DNA of 64,000 nt from Duganella sp. OV510 (GCF_900100205.1 NZ_FNEQ01000001.1:310001-374000), one strand, 5' to 3'. Shown: positions 29,400 to 39,868, numbered from the stretch's first letter. The notes: generated from the sequence alone by a model not told the origin. Numbers and translations are program-made.

Positions 29400-30151
29400 C
29401 AGTTTGTCTTTTCAGCCAGTTGCGCACCGGTGCGGCCGAAACGCCGCTCGCGGTGCTGATAGGAGGCGATCGCCTCATCAAGACACGCGGCGGAGAAGTC
29501 CGGCCAGTAGGTGTCGGTAAAGAACAGCTCGGTATAGGCGAGCTGCCACAGCAAGAAGTTGGAAATGCGCTGTTCGCCGCCGGTACGGATGAACAGGTCC
29601 GGCTCGGGCGCGTAGGCCATGACCAGGTGGGGCGCCAGCTGCGCTTCGCTGAAGTCGCTCGTGCCCGGATGGGCTTTGACCATCTGCGAGACGGCCTGCA
29701 TGATGTCCCAGCGGCCGCCGTAGTTGAAGCAGACGGTCAGCGTCATGCGGGTGTTGGCAGCGGTCTTGCGCTCAGCGGCGGCGATCATGTCCTGCAGCTT
29801 CTTGTCGGCGCGCGACAAGTCGCCGACCACGCGCAGGCGGATGTTGTTGGTGTGCAGCTTGGAGACTTCACGTTCCAGCGCCGTGACGAACAGGCGCATC
29901 AGCAGCGAGACTTCTTCTTCCGGACGGCGCCAGTTTTCCGAGCTGAAGGCGAACAGGGTCAGGTATTCAACGCCGCGGCGGGCGCAGGATTCGACCACGG
30001 TGCGCACGGCATCCACGCCCTTGGCGTGACCGGCAACGCGTGGCAGGAAGCGCTTGGTTGCCCAGCGACCATTGCCGTCCATGATGATGGCCACGTGGCG
30101 CGGGACGGCAGGTGCGTCTGGAACCTCGGTAGTCGAACTCGTATATTTCAT
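29399..30151 (-). CDS. uppS: Isoprenyl (undecaprenyl) diphosphate synthase
   Basis: The protein has 250 residues from the ATG at 30151 ([14 protein letters not shown]). The frame is open to 30229, but that extension overlaps the likely promoter. This cis-prenyltransferase makes the C55 lipid carrier for peptidoglycan and O-antigen. It has the catalytic Asp motif [39 protein letters not shown] and the C-terminal [20 protein letters not shown]. It is the first gene of the leftward envelope operon, behind the frr terminator. Confidence 0.96.
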   Translation of the reverse strand: MKYTSSTTEVPDAPAVPRHVAIIMDGNGRWATKRFLPRVAGHAKGVDAVRTVVESCARRGVEYLTLFAFSSENWRRPEEEVSLLMRLFVTALEREVSKLHTNNIRLRVVGDLSRADKKLQDMIAAAERKTAANTRMTLTVCFNYGGRWDIMQAVSQMVKAHPGTSDFSEAQLAPHLVMAYAPEPDLFIRTGGEQRISNFLLWQLAYTELFFTDTYWPDFSAACLDEAIASYQHRERRFGRTGAQLAEKTN

Positions 30152-30168
30152 GAAAACGTCGGTGCCAA

Positions 30169-30196
30169 AGTATAAAGTATTGCAGGTGTGCGACAA
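30169..30196 (-). promoter_or_regulatory. Candidate sigma-70 promoter of the uppS-to-rnhB operon
   Basis: On the minus strand: -35 TTGTCG (30191-30196), a 16-nt spacer, and -10 TATACT (30169-30174). It lies between the frr terminator and the uppS ATG, which is where an operon promoter should be. Confidence 0.45.
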
Positions 30197-30265
30197 AAAG
30201 ACAAGACGCCAGTCAACCGAATCCGGCACCCCGCAGACGAGGTGCTGAACAGGTTGCTGGCGTCT
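30197..30265 (-). terminator. Intrinsic terminator after frr
   Basis: The arms AGACGCCAG (30204-30212) and CTGGCGTCT (30257-30265) pair, with further inner pairing (CAACC/GGTTG, and GCACC/GGTGC nearer the tip). On the minus strand the stem is followed by a T-rich run (TTGTCTTTTT). It begins 9 bp after the frr stop. Confidence 0.65.
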
Positions 30266-30273
30266 GGCGGGCT

Positions 30274-30834
30274 TTAAACCGTCAGGATTTCTTTTTCTTT
30301 CTCGCCCAGTACCTTGTCGATGTCGGCAATGAACTTGTCGGTCAGCTTCTGCACGTCGTCGGTGCCACGACGCTCGTCGTCTTCCGAGATCGCCTTGTCC
30401 TTGACCAGCTTCTTCAGGCCCTCGTTGGCGTCGCGGCGGATATTACGCACGGCAACTTTGGCGTCTTCCGCCTCGCCCTTGGCCAGCTTGACCATTTCCT
30501 TGCGGCGCTCTTCGGTCAGCGGCGGGGTCGGTACGCGGATGATGTCGCCCTGCGCGGCCGGGTTCAGGCCCAGGTCGGCGTCACGGATGGCTTTCTCGAT
30601 GGCAGCCGCCATCTTTTTCTCGAACGGCTGCACGCCGATGGTGCGGGCGTCGACCAGCGTCAGGTTGGCCACCTGGTTGATCGCGGTCGGGCTACCGTAG
30701 TAATCCACGGTGACGTGGTCGAGGATGCCGGTGTGGGCGCGGCCGGTACGTACCTTGGCCAGATCGGCGCGCAGGGTTTCCAGCGATTTGGTCATGCGGT
30801 CTTGCGCGCTCTTTTTAACGTCAGCTACGGACAT
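30274..30834 (-). CDS. frr: Ribosome recycling factor
   Basis: A 186-residue RRF that, with EF-G, splits the post-termination ribosome. Three-helix bundle segments: [20 protein letters not shown] with the conserved [21 protein letters not shown], and [20 protein letters not shown]; the C-terminal helix ends in [22 protein letters not shown] lies 8 nt before the ATG. It is 27 bp downstream of pyrH and cotranscribed with it. Confidence 0.98.
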   Translation of the reverse strand: MSVADVKKSAQDRMTKSLETLRADLAKVRTGRAHTGILDHVTVDYYGSPTAINQVANLTLVDARTIGVQPFEKKMAAAIEKAIRDADLGLNPAAQGDIIRVPTPPLTEERRKEMVKLAKGEAEDAKVAVRNIRRDANEGLKKLVKDKAISEDDERRGTDDVQKLTDKFIADIDKVLGEKEKEILTV

Positions 30835-30861
30835 TGCTGCTCTCCTGTATATCTATCTAAA

Positions 30862-31578
30862 TTAAACGTGAACCAGTGTACCTTCATCCTCGCCCATGAT
30901 GACGCGTTTCAGCGCGCCCGGCTTGGTGATGGAAAACACCTTGATCGGCAGTTTCTGGTCGCGGCACAGCGCAAACGCAGTGGCGTCCATCACCTGCAGG
31001 TGCTTGGCGATGGCTTCATCGAAGCTGATCGTGTGGTACAGCGTGGCGTTCGGGTCCTTCTTCGGATCGGCAGTATACACGCCGTCGACCTTGGTGGCCT
31101 TCAGCACGATTTCCGCGCTCACTTCCGAGCCGCGCAACGCCGCTGCGGTATCGGTGGTGAAGAACGGGTTGCCGGTACCGGCCGCGAATACCACGACCTT
31201 GCCTTCTTCCAGGTATTGCAGCGCTTTCGGGCGCACATACGGCTCGACCACCTGCTCGATGCCGATCGCCGACATCACGCGTGCAGTGACGCCGACATGG
31301 CGCATGGCGTCAGCCAGTGCCAGCGCGTTCATCACGGTGGCCAGCATGCCCATGTAGTCGGCGGTGGCGCGGTCCATGCCCTGGGCGCCAGGCGCAACGC
31401 CACGGAAGATATTGCCGCCGCCAATGACGATCGCCAGTTCCACACCCAGTTTCGCGACCTCGGCCACATCGGCGACGGTCCGCTCGATCGTGGCGCGATT
31501 GATGCCGTATGGGTCATCGCCCATCAGGGCTTCGCCGGACAATTTGAGGAGGACGCGTTTGTAGGCTGGTTTGGACAT
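30862..31578 (-). CDS. pyrH: UMP kinase
   Basis: A 238-residue amino-acid-kinase-fold UMP kinase that makes UDP for pyrimidine nucleotides and sugar nucleotides. Motifs: [61 protein letters not shown] and [14 protein letters not shown]. The length is typical. It lies between the tsf terminator and frr, the standard order rpsB-tsf-pyrH-frr. Confidence 0.98.
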   Translation of the reverse strand: MSKPAYKRVLLKLSGEALMGDDPYGINRATIERTVADVAEVAKLGVELAIVIGGGNIFRGVAPGAQGMDRATADYMGMLATVMNALALADAMRHVGVTARVMSAIGIEQVVEPYVRPKALQYLEEGKVVVFAAGTGNPFFTTDTAAALRGSEVSAEIVLKATKVDGVYTADPKKDPNATLYHTISFDEAIAKHLQVMDATAFALCRDQKLPIKVFSITKPGALKRVIMGEDEGTLVHV

Positions 31579-31666
31579 GAGACGGGGCTCCTATTGAGGG
31601 GTTGTTCGGGGATGATGTTGCGGCGCCTATGATACCTTGCCCGGCGCCGCGTCCTGCTGCGGGCTT

Positions 31667-31692
31667 AAAAAAACGGGCCTCTCGGCCCGTTT
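31667..31692 (-). terminator. Intrinsic terminator after tsf
   Basis: AAACGGGCC (31671-31679) pairs with GGCCCGTTT (31684-31692) around a 4-nt loop. On the minus strand it is followed by a run of T (complement of 31667-31673). It starts 7 bp after the tsf stop. Confidence 0.85.
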
Positions 31693-31698
31693 CTTTTA

Positions 31699-32616
31699 TT
31701 ACGCTCCTTTGGAAGCGGCAACTTGCGCAGCCACTTCTGCTGCGAAGTCGTCTACCTTCTTCTCAATGCCTTCGCCAACCACGTACATGACGAACGATTT
31801 GACGGTGGTCGATTTTTCTTTCAGCATCTGCTCGATCGATTGCTTGTCGTTTTTCACGAAAGCCTGGTTCAGCAGCGATACTTCTTTCAGGTACTTCTGT
31901 ACCGAGCCTTCCAGACGCTTGGCGACGATGTCGGCAGGCTGTACTGGTTTACCAGCGGCAACAGCGGCAGCAGCATCTTCATCTGCTTTCAGCTGAGCAA
32001 CCGAGCGCTCTTTTTCGATCAGTTCTGCTGGCACCTGGTCAGCCGACAGCGACACTGGCTTCATTGCAGCGATGTGCATGGCCACGTCTTTGCCGACTTG
32101 CTCTTCGGCGCCGTCGAACTCGACGATCACGCCGATACGGGTGCCGTGCAGGTACGCAGCCAGCTTGGCGCTGGTTTCGAAACGCTGGAAGCGGCGGATC
32201 GACATGTTTTCGCCGATTTTACCGATCAGGGCCGAACGCACTTCGTCCAGGGTCTTGCCTTCGTCGCCAGCTGGCAGGGCCAGCAGGGCAGCCACGTCGG
32301 CCGGGTTTTTCTCCGCTACCAGACGGGCAGCGGTGTTGGCCAGATTCAGGAAGTCGTCGTTTTTCGCAACGAAGTCGGTTTCCGAGTTGACTTCCACCAG
32401 TGCGCCAACGCCGTTGGCGATGTAGGTCGCTACCACGCCTTCAGCGGTGATGCGGCTGGCGGCTTTACCAGCCTTGCCGCCCAGCTTGACGCGCAGGATC
32501 TCTTCCGCACGGCCCATGTCGCCTTCGGCTTCGGTCAGTGCTTTTTTGCATTCCATCATCGGCGCGTCGGTTTTCGCGCGCAGTTCGCCTACCATTGCTG
32601 CAGTAATCGCTGCCAT
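31699..32616 (-). CDS. tsf: Translation elongation factor Ts
   Basis: A 305-residue nucleotide exchange factor of EF-Tu. It has the N-terminal UBA-like domain ([39 protein letters not shown]), the TDFVAKND core motif and two dimerisation subdomains. The length is slightly above E. coli EF-Ts (283), as usual in Burkholderiales. An AGGAGA ribosome binding site is present. It is preceded by a hairpin that separates it from rpsB and may attenuate read-through. Confidence 0.98.
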   Translation of the reverse strand: MAAITAAMVGELRAKTDAPMMECKKALTEAEGDMGRAEEILRVKLGGKAGKAASRITAEGVVATYIANGVGALVEVNSETDFVAKNDDFLNLANTAARLVAEKNPADVAALLALPAGDEGKTLDEVRSALIGKIGENMSIRRFQRFETSAKLAAYLHGTRIGVIVEFDGAEEQVGKDVAMHIAAMKPVSLSADQVPAELIEKERSVAQLKADEDAAAAVAAGKPVQPADIVAKRLEGSVQKYLKEVSLLNQAFVKNDKQSIEQMLKEKSTTVKSFVMYVVGEGIEKKVDDFAAEVAAQVAASKGA

Positions 32617-32653
32617 GTAATTCTCCTGTAATTCGGTATTCGGGGGTGGTTAG

Positions 32654-32690
32654 TTAAAAAAAAGGGGGAGCTGTTGGCCACCCCTTTTTT
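32654..32690 (-). terminator. Hairpin between rpsB and tsf (attenuator or partial terminator)
   Basis: AAAAAAGGGG and CCCCTTTTTT (near 32655-32666 and 32681-32690) pair around a short insert, and the stem runs into a long T run on the minus strand. It lies in the 95-bp gap between rpsB and tsf, where partial termination would lower tsf expression relative to rpsB. Confidence 0.7.
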
Positions 32691-32711
32691 CGTACAGCCT
32701 GTCAGGAACGA

Positions 32712-33464
32712 TTAAGCCTGTTCGCTGACTTCGACGAATTCGTCGCCGGCTGCTGCTTTAACCATCTCAACAACTTCTGCACCAGCTGCCGAACGGCCTT
32801 CCAGGATCGCGTCTGCTACGCCACGGGCGTACAGGGTGATGGCTTTCGACGAGTCGTCGTTGCCTGGAATGACGTACTGCACGCCTTCTGGCGAGTGGTT
32901 GGTATCGACCACGCCGATGACTGGGATGCCCAGTTTAGCGGCTTCGGTGATGGCGCCTTTGTGGTAGCCAACGTCAACGACGAAGATAGCGTCAGGAACG
33001 CCGCCCATGTCTTTGATGCCGCCGATCGATTTTTGCAGCTTGACGATTTCGCGTTGGAACATCAGCGCTTCTTTTTTCGACATCTTCTCTGCCGAACCAT
33101 CGGCCACAGCGGCTTCCATGTCTTTCAGGCGCTTGATCGAGGTTTTGATGGTTTTGAAGTTGGTCAGCATGCCGCCCAGCCAACGCTGGTCAACATAAGG
33201 AACGCCTGCGCGCTGGGCTTCAGCAGCGATGATATCGCGTGCTTGACGCTTGGTGCCTACCATCAGGATGGTGCCACGGCTTGCGGCAACCTGTTTCACG
33301 TGCTTGATCGCTTCTTGATACATACCCATCGTCTTTTCCAGATTGATGATATGGATCTTGTTGCGATGACCGAAGATGAACGGTGCCATCTTTGGGTTCC
33401 AGAAACGGGTTTGGTGACCGAAGTGGACACCGGCTTCCAGCATTTCGCGCATAGTTACGGACAT
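32712..33464 (-). CDS. rpsB: 30S ribosomal protein S2
   Basis: A 250-residue S2 protein. Motifs: [55 protein letters not shown] and [20 protein letters not shown]...[21 protein letters not shown] (in two segments). The length is normal for betaproteobacteria. It is the first gene of the rpsB-tsf unit and is transcribed leftward from the 33465-33839 region. Confidence 0.98.
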   Translation of the reverse strand: MSVTMREMLEAGVHFGHQTRFWNPKMAPFIFGHRNKIHIINLEKTMGMYQEAIKHVKQVAASRGTILMVGTKRQARDIIAAEAQRAGVPYVDQRWLGGMLTNFKTIKTSIKRLKDMEAAVADGSAEKMSKKEALMFQREIVKLQKSIGGIKDMGGVPDAIFVVDVGYHKGAITEAAKLGIPVIGVVDTNHSPEGVQYVIPGNDDSSKAITLYARGVADAILEGRSAAGAEVVEMVKAAAGDEFVEVSEQA

Positions 33465-33839
33465 AATTTACTCCAGGGTTAGTTCTGGAATCCGATCAGT
33501 CACTTGAGCTGCGCCCAAGCACCCTTGTCAACCGGATTCGCGTGTTTAAAATTAACGAGAATAACAACATTGCTTAAACCAAATTCAAGCAACCCGAGAT
33601 TCTACCTTAAAAACCGCCCTCCAGGCAAGCATTCCAAGGCCAGGAAAGACATCCCAAATCAGTGCATCAACATGCTAGTGTTGCGCGGCTGCGCACCAAG
33701 ATGACGCAGACCATCAAAAAATCCCTAAAGATGCAGAAAATCTAATATTATTACGACTATGGAAAAGAAACTTCCAATTGATTAATTAACTTCGTTGCGC
33801 CCAACCCATGCGATAGCGTCCTTCTGAAAGATCGCCGTC
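33465..33839. other. Gene-free region between rpsB and the PEP-CTERM gene
   Basis: 375 bp with no convincing reading frame, noticeably richer in A and T than its surroundings (33540-33620 and 33700-33790). It must hold the rpsB promoter and leader (minus strand) and the promoter of the rightward PEP-CTERM gene. A perfect -35 (TTGACA on the minus strand, 33526-33531) is present, but the -10 at the right distance is poor (TCAAGT), so I do not assign a promoter. No S2-binding leader structure could be established by eye. Confidence 0.6.
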
Positions 33840-34625
33840 ATGTCATTCTTATTTGCAGTAACCCTCGCCGCAGCAGTGCAGCCTACCTGTTCATGGGACC
33901 ATCCTGGGCGTAATCCGTACACCGGCAGCACCGCCGCCGCGATTGACCGCTACACCGACATCCCTGAAGCCGTGCGCAGCACGCTGAAGCGCCGCCTGGA
34001 AGAAGGTCTGTCTGACGACAAGGTCAGCATCACCCGCGAGCACATTGCCGGGAAGTATCAATATGATAACGCCATCCGCGACATGCATTTCGGCAGCGCC
34101 TCGGTCTGCGCTACGGTAACCCGCGACAAGTGGGCCGAAACGCGCGCCGAGCCAGCTGCCGTGTATTGCGTCGAAAAGCACTGCATCCTGGTGCCGCGCA
34201 TCTGTGGCAACGTCAGTCGCATCACCCGCACGCCCGGCGCTACCATTGCGCAAAACGAGGCAGCAGCGGACGATGACGCCCTCGACAAGAAGCAGCCGCA
34301 GCAATTTTCCGACATCCGTCTGGCCGATGGAGCGAAACTCGACAGCGAGCCGCTGGATGAGGCTGAAGAAGAAGCACGCCGCGTTGCCAACCAGCGTGCG
34401 CTCGACGGACTGGGTGACATCCTGACTGAGGAAGAACTGGCGGACGCTGCGGACGCGAGCCGTTTTGGTGCTTTTGGCCGTCATGGCGTATTCGGCATGG
34501 ACGACGATCTTGACTTCCATTCACCGGTCTCCGCAGTGCCGGAAACCGAAACCTGGGCCATGCTGCTGGCCGGCCTGAGCCTGATCGGCTGGCAGGCACG
34601 CCGCCGCGCCCGCAAACAAGCCTGA
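33840..34625 (+). CDS. MHFG-type PEP-CTERM family protein
   Basis: A 261-residue exported protein. It has a short N-terminal hydrophobic segment (MSFLFAVTLAAAVQPTCSW), a middle domain with the MHFG motif at residues 82-85 followed by paired cysteines (SVCATVTRDKW, YCVEKHC, PRICGNVSR), and an acidic linker. It ends in a C-terminal sorting signal: VPETETWAMLLAGLSL (233 onward), a transmembrane stretch, then RRRARK. PEP-CTERM proteins are processed by exosortase, usually with exopolysaccharide. The signal here reads PET instead of PEP. An in-frame stop at 33825 rules out an earlier start. Function unknown. Confidence 0.82.
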   Translation: MSFLFAVTLAAAVQPTCSWDHPGRNPYTGSTAAAIDRYTDIPEAVRSTLKRRLEEGLSDDKVSITREHIAGKYQYDNAIRDMHFGSASVCATVTRDKWAETRAEPAAVYCVEKHCILVPRICGNVSRITRTPGATIAQNEAAADDDALDKKQPQQFSDIRLADGAKLDSEPLDEAEEEARRVANQRALDGLGDILTEEELADAADASRFGAFGRHGVFGMDDDLDFHSPVSAVPETETWAMLLAGLSLIGWQARRRARKQA

Positions 34626-34668
34626 TCCTCTCCGCAACGACGCCGCACGCGACCAGCCCGGCGTCGTT

Positions 34669-34674
34669 TATAAT
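34669..34674 (+). promoter_or_regulatory. Candidate -10 element upstream of map
   Basis: A consensus TATAAT at 34669-34674, about 84 nt before the map ATG. No recognisable -35 lies 16-18 nt upstream, so this is tentative. Confidence 0.35.
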
Positions 34675-34757
34675 TTCGACATATTGAACGCCACGCGCCG
34701 CCCTCTGCGGCGCGGCCGGCGTTTTCACCGTTTACTTCTAGCTGATTGCGATCCAAT

Positions 34758-35576
34758 ATGTCCATTTCCATCAAAACCGCCGAAGATATCGAAGGCATGC
34801 GCCTGGCAGGCCGCCTCGGTTCCGAAGTGCTCGACTACATCACCCCCTTCGTCAAGCCCGGCGTCACCACCGGTGAACTGGACCGCCTGTGCCACGAATA
34901 CATGGTCAACGTGCAGGGCACCGTGCCGGCGCCGCTGAACTACTGCCCGCCGGGCTACACGCCCTACCCTAAAGCCATCTGCACTTCGGTCAACGACGTC
35001 ATCTGCCACGGCATTCCGGGCGACAAGGTTTTAAAAAATGGCGATGTGGTCAACCTCGACATCACCGTCATCAAGGACGGCTACCACGGCGACAACAGCC
35101 GCATGTTCTTCATCGGCGAACCGTCGATCCTGGCCAAACGCCTGTCGGACATCACCTATGAATGCATGTGGCTGGGCATCGAGCAGGTCAAGCCAGGCGC
35201 CACGCTGGGCGACATCGGCCACGCCATCCAGCAGCACGCTGAAAAAGCCGGCTATAGCGTGGTGCGCGAATTCTGCGGCCACGGCATCGGCAAGGTGTTC
35301 CACGAAGAGCCGCAAGTGCTGCACTACGGCAAGCCAGGCACTGGCGTCAAGCTGGAATCCGGCATGATCTTCACCATCGAGCCGATGATTAATGCCGGCC
35401 GCCGCGAAATCCGCGAAATGAACGACGGCTGGACCATCAAGACCAAGGACCGCAGCCTGTCGGCACAATGGGAGCACATGATACTGGTGACCGACAGCGG
35501 CTACGAAGTGCTGACGCTGTCGGCCGGCAGCCCGCCGCCACCGGCGTTTGTCGCTGGCCTCGCCAAGGCAGCGTAA
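34758..35576 (+). CDS. map: Methionine aminopeptidase, type I
   Basis: The protein has 272 residues from the ATG at 34758 ([20 protein letters not shown]); a TTG at 34746 is the longer option. It removes the initiator Met from nascent proteins. The metal ligands of the pita-bread fold are in [20 protein letters not shown] (two Asp), [14 protein letters not shown] (His), IFTIEPMIN (Glu) and [10 protein letters not shown] (Glu). It faces rpsB across the PEP-CTERM gene; map-rpsB divergence is conserved. The glnD start is about 20 bp after its stop. Confidence 0.97.
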   Translation: MSISIKTAEDIEGMRLAGRLGSEVLDYITPFVKPGVTTGELDRLCHEYMVNVQGTVPAPLNYCPPGYTPYPKAICTSVNDVICHGIPGDKVLKNGDVVNLDITVIKDGYHGDNSRMFFIGEPSILAKRLSDITYECMWLGIEQVKPGATLGDIGHAIQQHAEKAGYSVVREFCGHGIGKVFHEEPQVLHYGKPGTGVKLESGMIFTIEPMINAGRREIREMNDGWTIKTKDRSLSAQWEHMILVTDSGYEVLTLSAGSPPPPAFVAGLAKAA

Positions 35577-35595
35577 TCCCGTGAACGCGGCCGTG

Positions 35596-38163
35596 ATGAA
35601 AAATCAACTGCGCGAACAGCTCAAGCGCCAGCTGAAGGCCGACCGCCAGGTCGTGGTTGCCGCCTTCAAGGAAGATGGCAAGCCGGAAAAGCTGCTGCGC
35701 AGCCTGCGCCAGAGCGTCGACGCGGTGCTGACCACGGCCTGGCATGCAGCCGCGCTGCCGGAAGACACGGCGCTGGTGGGCGTCGGCGGCTACGGCCGCG
35801 GCGAGCTGTTCCCCTATTCCGACATCGACCTGCTGATCCTGCTGGCGCAGGCGCCCGACGCCAGCACCACTGAAAAGCTGGAAGCGCTGGTGCAGCTGCT
35901 GTGGGACCTGGGCCTGGAAATCGGCCACAGCATCCGCACCGTGGACGAATGCCTGAGCGAATCGGCAGCCGACATCACGGTGCAAACCAGCCTGCTGGAG
36001 GCGCGCATCATCTGCGGCGACGATCAGCTGTTTGCCGAGTTGCAGGCGCGCTATGACGCCGCCATGGACCCACGCGCCTTCTACCACGCCAAAGTGCTGG
36101 AGATGAAGCAGCGCCACGCGAAATACGAAGACACCGCCTTCAGCCTGGAGCCGAACTGCAAGGAAAGCCCCGGCGGCCTGCGCGACCTGCAGGTGATCCT
36201 GTGGCTGGTGAAGGCTTCAGGCCTGGCCAACTCCTGGCGCACGCTGGCCACCAGCGGCCTGATTACCCAGACCGAGGCGCGCCAGCTGATGGAGAAGGAA
36301 CGCGCCTTCAAGGACATCCGCGTGCGCCTGCACCTGCACGCCGGCCGCCGCGAAGACCGGCTGGTGTTCGACGTGCAGACCGCGATTGCCGAATCGCTGG
36401 GCCTGACCGCCACCGGCAGCGGCGTCCACATGCGCCGCGCCAGCGAATACCTGATGCAGCGCTACTACTGGGCCGCCAAGACGGTCACCCAGCTGAACAC
36501 CATCCTGCTGCAAAACATCGAGGAACGGCTGTTCCCGCAGGACGGCGTGGCGGCGCCGATCAACGCCCGCTTCAATGACGTCAACGGCCTGATCGACATT
36601 GCCGAGGACGACACCTTCCAGAAGACGCCGTCGGCCATGCTGGAAATTTTCCTGCTGATGACCGAACGCCCGTCGATCAAGGGTATGACGGCACGCGCCA
36701 CCCGCGCGCTGTGGCACGAACGGTTCCAGATCGACGCCGCCTTCCGCGCCGATCCGGCCAACCGTTCGCTGTTCCTGCAGATCATGCAGGCGCCACGCGG
36801 CATCATCCATGCGCTGCGCCGCATGAACGACCTGTCGATCCTGGGCCGCTACCTGCCCAACTTCCGGAAGATCGTCGGCCAGATGCAGCACGACCTGTTC
36901 CACGTCTACACGGTGGACCAGCACATCCTGATGGTGGTGCGGAATATGCGCCGCTTCACGATGGCCGAGCACGCGCACGAATACCCGTTCTGCAGCCAGC
37001 TGATGGCCAACTTCCCGAAACCTTGGGTGCTGTTCCTGGCCGCGCTGTTCCATGACATCGCCAAGGGCCGTGGCGGCGACCATTCCAAGCTGGGCATGGC
37101 CGACGCCGAACAGTTCTGCCGCGAGCACGGCATGGAGGACGAGGATACCGAGCTGGTGGTATTCCTGGTCGAAAACCACCTGACCATGTCGCAAGTGGCG
37201 CAGAAGCAGGACCTGTCCGATCCGGACGTGATCCAGGCGTTCGCCAAGGTGGTCGGCGACGAGCGCCACCTGACCGGCCTGTACCTGCTGACGGTGGCCG
37301 ACATTCGCGGCACCAGCCCGAAAGTGTGGAACGCCTGGAAGGCCAAGCTGCTGGAGGACCTGTACAAGATCACCCAGCGCGTGCTGGGCGGCGAGCCGCA
37401 CAGCGCCGCCAACGAGCTGCGCCAGCGCCAGGACGAAGCGCTGGCCACGCTGCGCCTGTATGGCCTCGACGCGCATGCGCACGAAGCGTTCTGGCAGCAG
37501 CTGGACGTCGCCTACTTCCTGCGCCACGACGCCTCCGACATCGCATGGCAGACGCGCGCGCTGTACGAGCGCTTCAACAGCGAACAGCCGGTGGTCAAGT
37601 GCCGGCTGGCGCCGATCGGCGAAGGCTTGCAGATCGCCGTCTACATCAAGGACCAGCCGGACCTGTTCGCGCGCATCTGCAGCTATTTCGACCGCAAGAA
37701 CTTCTCCATCCTCGATGCCAAGATCCACACCACGCGCCACGGCTACGCGCTGGACACTTTCATGGTCACCGAGCAGAATTTCGCCAAGAACTACCGCGAC
37801 ATCATCAACCTGCTGGAGCATGAGCTGTGCTCGCTGCTGACCAACCCGGAGCCGCTGCCGGCGCCGGGCAAGGGGCGGCTGTCGCGCCTGTCGCGCACCT
37901 TCCCGATCCAGCCGACCGTCGACCTGCGCCCGGACGAGCGGGGACAATACTATCTGCTGTCGGTGGCCGCCAACGACCGCACCGGCCTGCTGTATGCGAT
38001 CGCCAACGTGCTGACCCGGTACAAGATCAACCTGCATACCGCCAAGGTGATGACCTTGGGCGAGCGGGTGGAAGACGTGTTCCTGATCGACGGTGCGGCG
38101 CTGTCCAACGCCCGCAACCAGATCCAGCTGGAAACCGACCTGCTGGACGCCATCAAGGTTTAA
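35596..38163 (+). CDS. glnD: Bifunctional PII uridylyltransferase/uridylyl-removing enzyme
   Basis: The protein has 855 residues from the ATG at 35596; a GTG at 35581 is also possible. It senses glutamine and modifies PII (GlnB/GlnK), so it controls the NtrBC response and glutamine synthetase. Domain order is nucleotidyltransferase ([22 protein letters not shown] and D-x-D catalytic motif), a helical linker, the HD hydrolase domain ([19 protein letters not shown]) and two ACT domains ([40 protein letters not shown]). It follows map closely. Confidence 0.97.
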   Translation: MKNQLREQLKRQLKADRQVVVAAFKEDGKPEKLLRSLRQSVDAVLTTAWHAAALPEDTALVGVGGYGRGELFPYSDIDLLILLAQAPDASTTEKLEALVQLLWDLGLEIGHSIRTVDECLSESAADITVQTSLLEARIICGDDQLFAELQARYDAAMDPRAFYHAKVLEMKQRHAKYEDTAFSLEPNCKESPGGLRDLQVILWLVKASGLANSWRTLATSGLITQTEARQLMEKERAFKDIRVRLHLHAGRREDRLVFDVQTAIAESLGLTATGSGVHMRRASEYLMQRYYWAAKTVTQLNTILLQNIEERLFPQDGVAAPINARFNDVNGLIDIAEDDTFQKTPSAMLEIFLLMTERPSIKGMTARATRALWHERFQIDAAFRADPANRSLFLQIMQAPRGIIHALRRMNDLSILGRYLPNFRKIVGQMQHDLFHVYTVDQHILMVVRNMRRFTMAEHAHEYPFCSQLMANFPKPWVLFLAALFHDIAKGRGGDHSKLGMADAEQFCREHGMEDEDTELVVFLVENHLTMSQVAQKQDLSDPDVIQAFAKVVGDERHLTGLYLLTVADIRGTSPKVWNAWKAKLLEDLYKITQRVLGGEPHSAANELRQRQDEALATLRLYGLDAHAHEAFWQQLDVAYFLRHDASDIAWQTRALYERFNSEQPVVKCRLAPIGEGLQIAVYIKDQPDLFARICSYFDRKNFSILDAKIHTTRHGYALDTFMVTEQNFAKNYRDIINLLEHELCSLLTNPEPLPAPGKGRLSRLSRTFPIQPTVDLRPDERGQYYLLSVAANDRTGLLYAIANVLTRYKINLHTAKVMTLGERVEDVFLIDGAALSNARNQIQLETDLLDAIKV

Positions 38164-38185
38164 CCCGATTTAAAAAGAGTTTGAA

Positions 38186-38935
38186 ATGTCTGAAGAATTA
38201 CTCCGCCTGTCCAAACGCATGTCTGAACTGGGCCTGTGCTCGCGCCGTGAAGCCGATGAATGGATAGCGCGCGGCTGGGTCCGCGTCGACGGCAAGATCG
38301 TCTCCGAGCTGGGCACCAAGATTTACCCGAGCCAGAAAGTCACCGTCGAGCGCCAGGCTGCCGCCGAGCAGTCCAAGCGCGTGACCATCCTGATCAACAA
38401 GCCGATGGGCTATGTGTCCGGCCAGGCCGAGGACGGCTACCAGCCGGCGGTGGCGCTGATCAAGCCGGAAAACCGCTGGCCCGACGATCCGTCGCCGGAA
38501 CAGTTCCACCCGACCCAGCTGCGCTCGCTGGTGCCGGCCGGCCGGCTGGATATCGACTCGGTCGGCCTGCTGGTGCTGACGCAGGACGGCCGCGTCGCCA
38601 AGCACCTGATCGGCGAAACCACCGACGTCGACAAGGAATACCTGGTGCGCGTCGAGTACACCAAGCCGGGCAAGCTGCCCGACAGCGACCTGAAAAAACT
38701 CAACCACGGCCTGTGGATGGACGGCAAGCCGCTGTTGCCGGCCAAGGTACGCTGGCAGAACGACGACCAGCTCAGCTTCACGCTGCGCGAAGGCAAGAAG
38801 CGCCAGATCCGCCGCATGTGCGACATGGTGGGCTTGAAAGTTGTCGGTTTGAAACGGGTTCGTATCGGTAAAGTGAAACTGGGTGATCTGCCGGTCGGGC
38901 TGTGGCGCTATTTGCGTCCCGACGAACGCTTTTGA
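38186..38935 (+). CDS. 23S rRNA pseudouridine synthase, RluB/RluF type
   Basis: A 249-residue RsuA-family enzyme. It has the S4 RNA-binding domain (LSKRMSELGLCSRREADEWIARGWVRV in two parts) and the catalytic domain with the Asp motif GRLDIDSVGLLVLT and the conserved KKRQIRRMCDMVGLKV. The inserted stretch EDGYQPAVALIKPENRWPDD and the overall form resemble RluF (U2604 of 23S rRNA), but the target is not certain. It lies 22 bp after glnD. Confidence 0.9.
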   Translation: MSEELLRLSKRMSELGLCSRREADEWIARGWVRVDGKIVSELGTKIYPSQKVTVERQAAAEQSKRVTILINKPMGYVSGQAEDGYQPAVALIKPENRWPDDPSPEQFHPTQLRSLVPAGRLDIDSVGLLVLTQDGRVAKHLIGETTDVDKEYLVRVEYTKPGKLPDSDLKKLNHGLWMDGKPLLPAKVRWQNDDQLSFTLREGKKRQIRRMCDMVGLKVVGLKRVRIGKVKLGDLPVGLWRYLRPDERF

Positions 38936-39048
38936 ACCACAAGTTCCTAAAATTTCTTGCCATTTTGCAAGCCAAGATCAAGAATCCGCTGTAAACTGCG
39001 GAGATCGACCTCGCATTGTGGAAGTCATTATCAAAGAGATATGCCGTC

Positions 39049-39813
39049 GTGAACGATCCTATACCAAATGAATTCCGTCGCGGGCCCCCCACCCTAAAAG
39101 ATGCTGTGGAGCCCATCGCTACGGGTTCGAAACCCCACGACATGACCGATGAGCATGACATCGGTGATGCCCTGACCTTCCTGGCTGAAACCGGCGAGGC
39201 GGTCTCGATCTATCCTTCCAGCGCCACCAATGTGGTGATGGCGCGGCTGAAATCGGTCGATCCGGAAAATCCCCACTTCGTGCTGGAATTGAACGAGGGT
39301 GAATTCCTGCCGCCCGGCGACGCCACCTTTGTCGCCTGGCTGCGCGCGTCCAAGGTGCAGTTCACGCTGTCGTCGCCGGAGTGGGCATCGCTGCCGAACG
39401 AACCCACGCTGCTGCCGCTGGAATTCCCGCTCAAATGCCTGGTGCTGAACCGCCGCGCCTCGGCCCGGCTGGAAACGCCGCTGGGTATCTACTACATGGC
39501 GTCGTTCGTGATGAACGGCAAGCCGTATGAATTGCAGCTGTACGACTTCTCCGCCGGCGGCGTCGGCATGCGCGCCGCGCCGCGCGACGCAGTCGGCCTG
39601 CACGTCGGCCGCAAGCTGCAGCGCGTGCGGCTGGAACTGGGGCCGGACTCGGTGATGATCGCCGACCTGGAAGTGCGCCTGTCGCGCACCTTCCGCTCCT
39701 TCCTGCTGGGCGAGCAGGTGCAGATCGGCTGCCAGTTCGTCAACCTGTCGCCGGCCATGCAGGAAGAGCTGGCGCGGCTGCTGGACAAGCTCAATAGCAA
39801 CAAGCACCGCTAA
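39049..39813 (+). CDS. PilZ-domain, YcgR-like c-di-GMP-binding protein
   Basis: The protein has 254 residues from a GTG at 39049, chosen for the AAAGAGAT ribosome binding site 8 nt upstream; a TTG at 39016 is the longer option. An N-terminal YcgR-like beta domain (about 30-130) precedes the PilZ domain, with the c-di-GMP motif RRASAR (RxxxR) and LYDFSAGGVGM (D-x-S-x-x-G). YcgR proteins brake the flagellar motor on binding c-di-GMP; related proteins act on other secretion systems. Flagellar genes are not nearby. It ends 27 bp before a strong terminator. Confidence 0.88.
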   Translation: MNDPIPNEFRRGPPTLKDAVEPIATGSKPHDMTDEHDIGDALTFLAETGEAVSIYPSSATNVVMARLKSVDPENPHFVLELNEGEFLPPGDATFVAWLRASKVQFTLSSPEWASLPNEPTLLPLEFPLKCLVLNRRASARLETPLGIYYMASFVMNGKPYELQLYDFSAGGVGMRAAPRDAVGLHVGRKLQRVRLELGPDSVMIADLEVRLSRTFRSFLLGEQVQIGCQFVNLSPAMQEELARLLDKLNSNKHR

Positions 39814-39840
39814 AGCGCACGGCACGGTCCTTGCTTAAAA

Positions 39841-39868
39841 AGCAGCTAGACAACTAGCTGCTTTTTTT
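39841..39868 (+). terminator. Intrinsic terminator abutting the next start codon
   Basis: AGCAGCTAG (39841-39849) pairs with CTAGCTGCT (39854-39862) around a 4-nt loop, with seven T after it (39862-39868). The next base is the A of the ATG at 39869. It also has an A run on its left side, so it could act in both directions. Confidence 0.88.

Noticed and set aside
33526..33531. A perfect TTGACA (minus strand) as the rpsB promoter.
   Set aside because: The hexamers 16-18 nt downstream (TCAAGT or neighbours) are poor -10 elements, so I do not call a promoter without transcript data.
36217..38037. A 606-residue minus-strand frame opposite glnD.
   Set aside because: Antisense shadow. GlnD has all its catalytic and ACT motifs on the plus strand.
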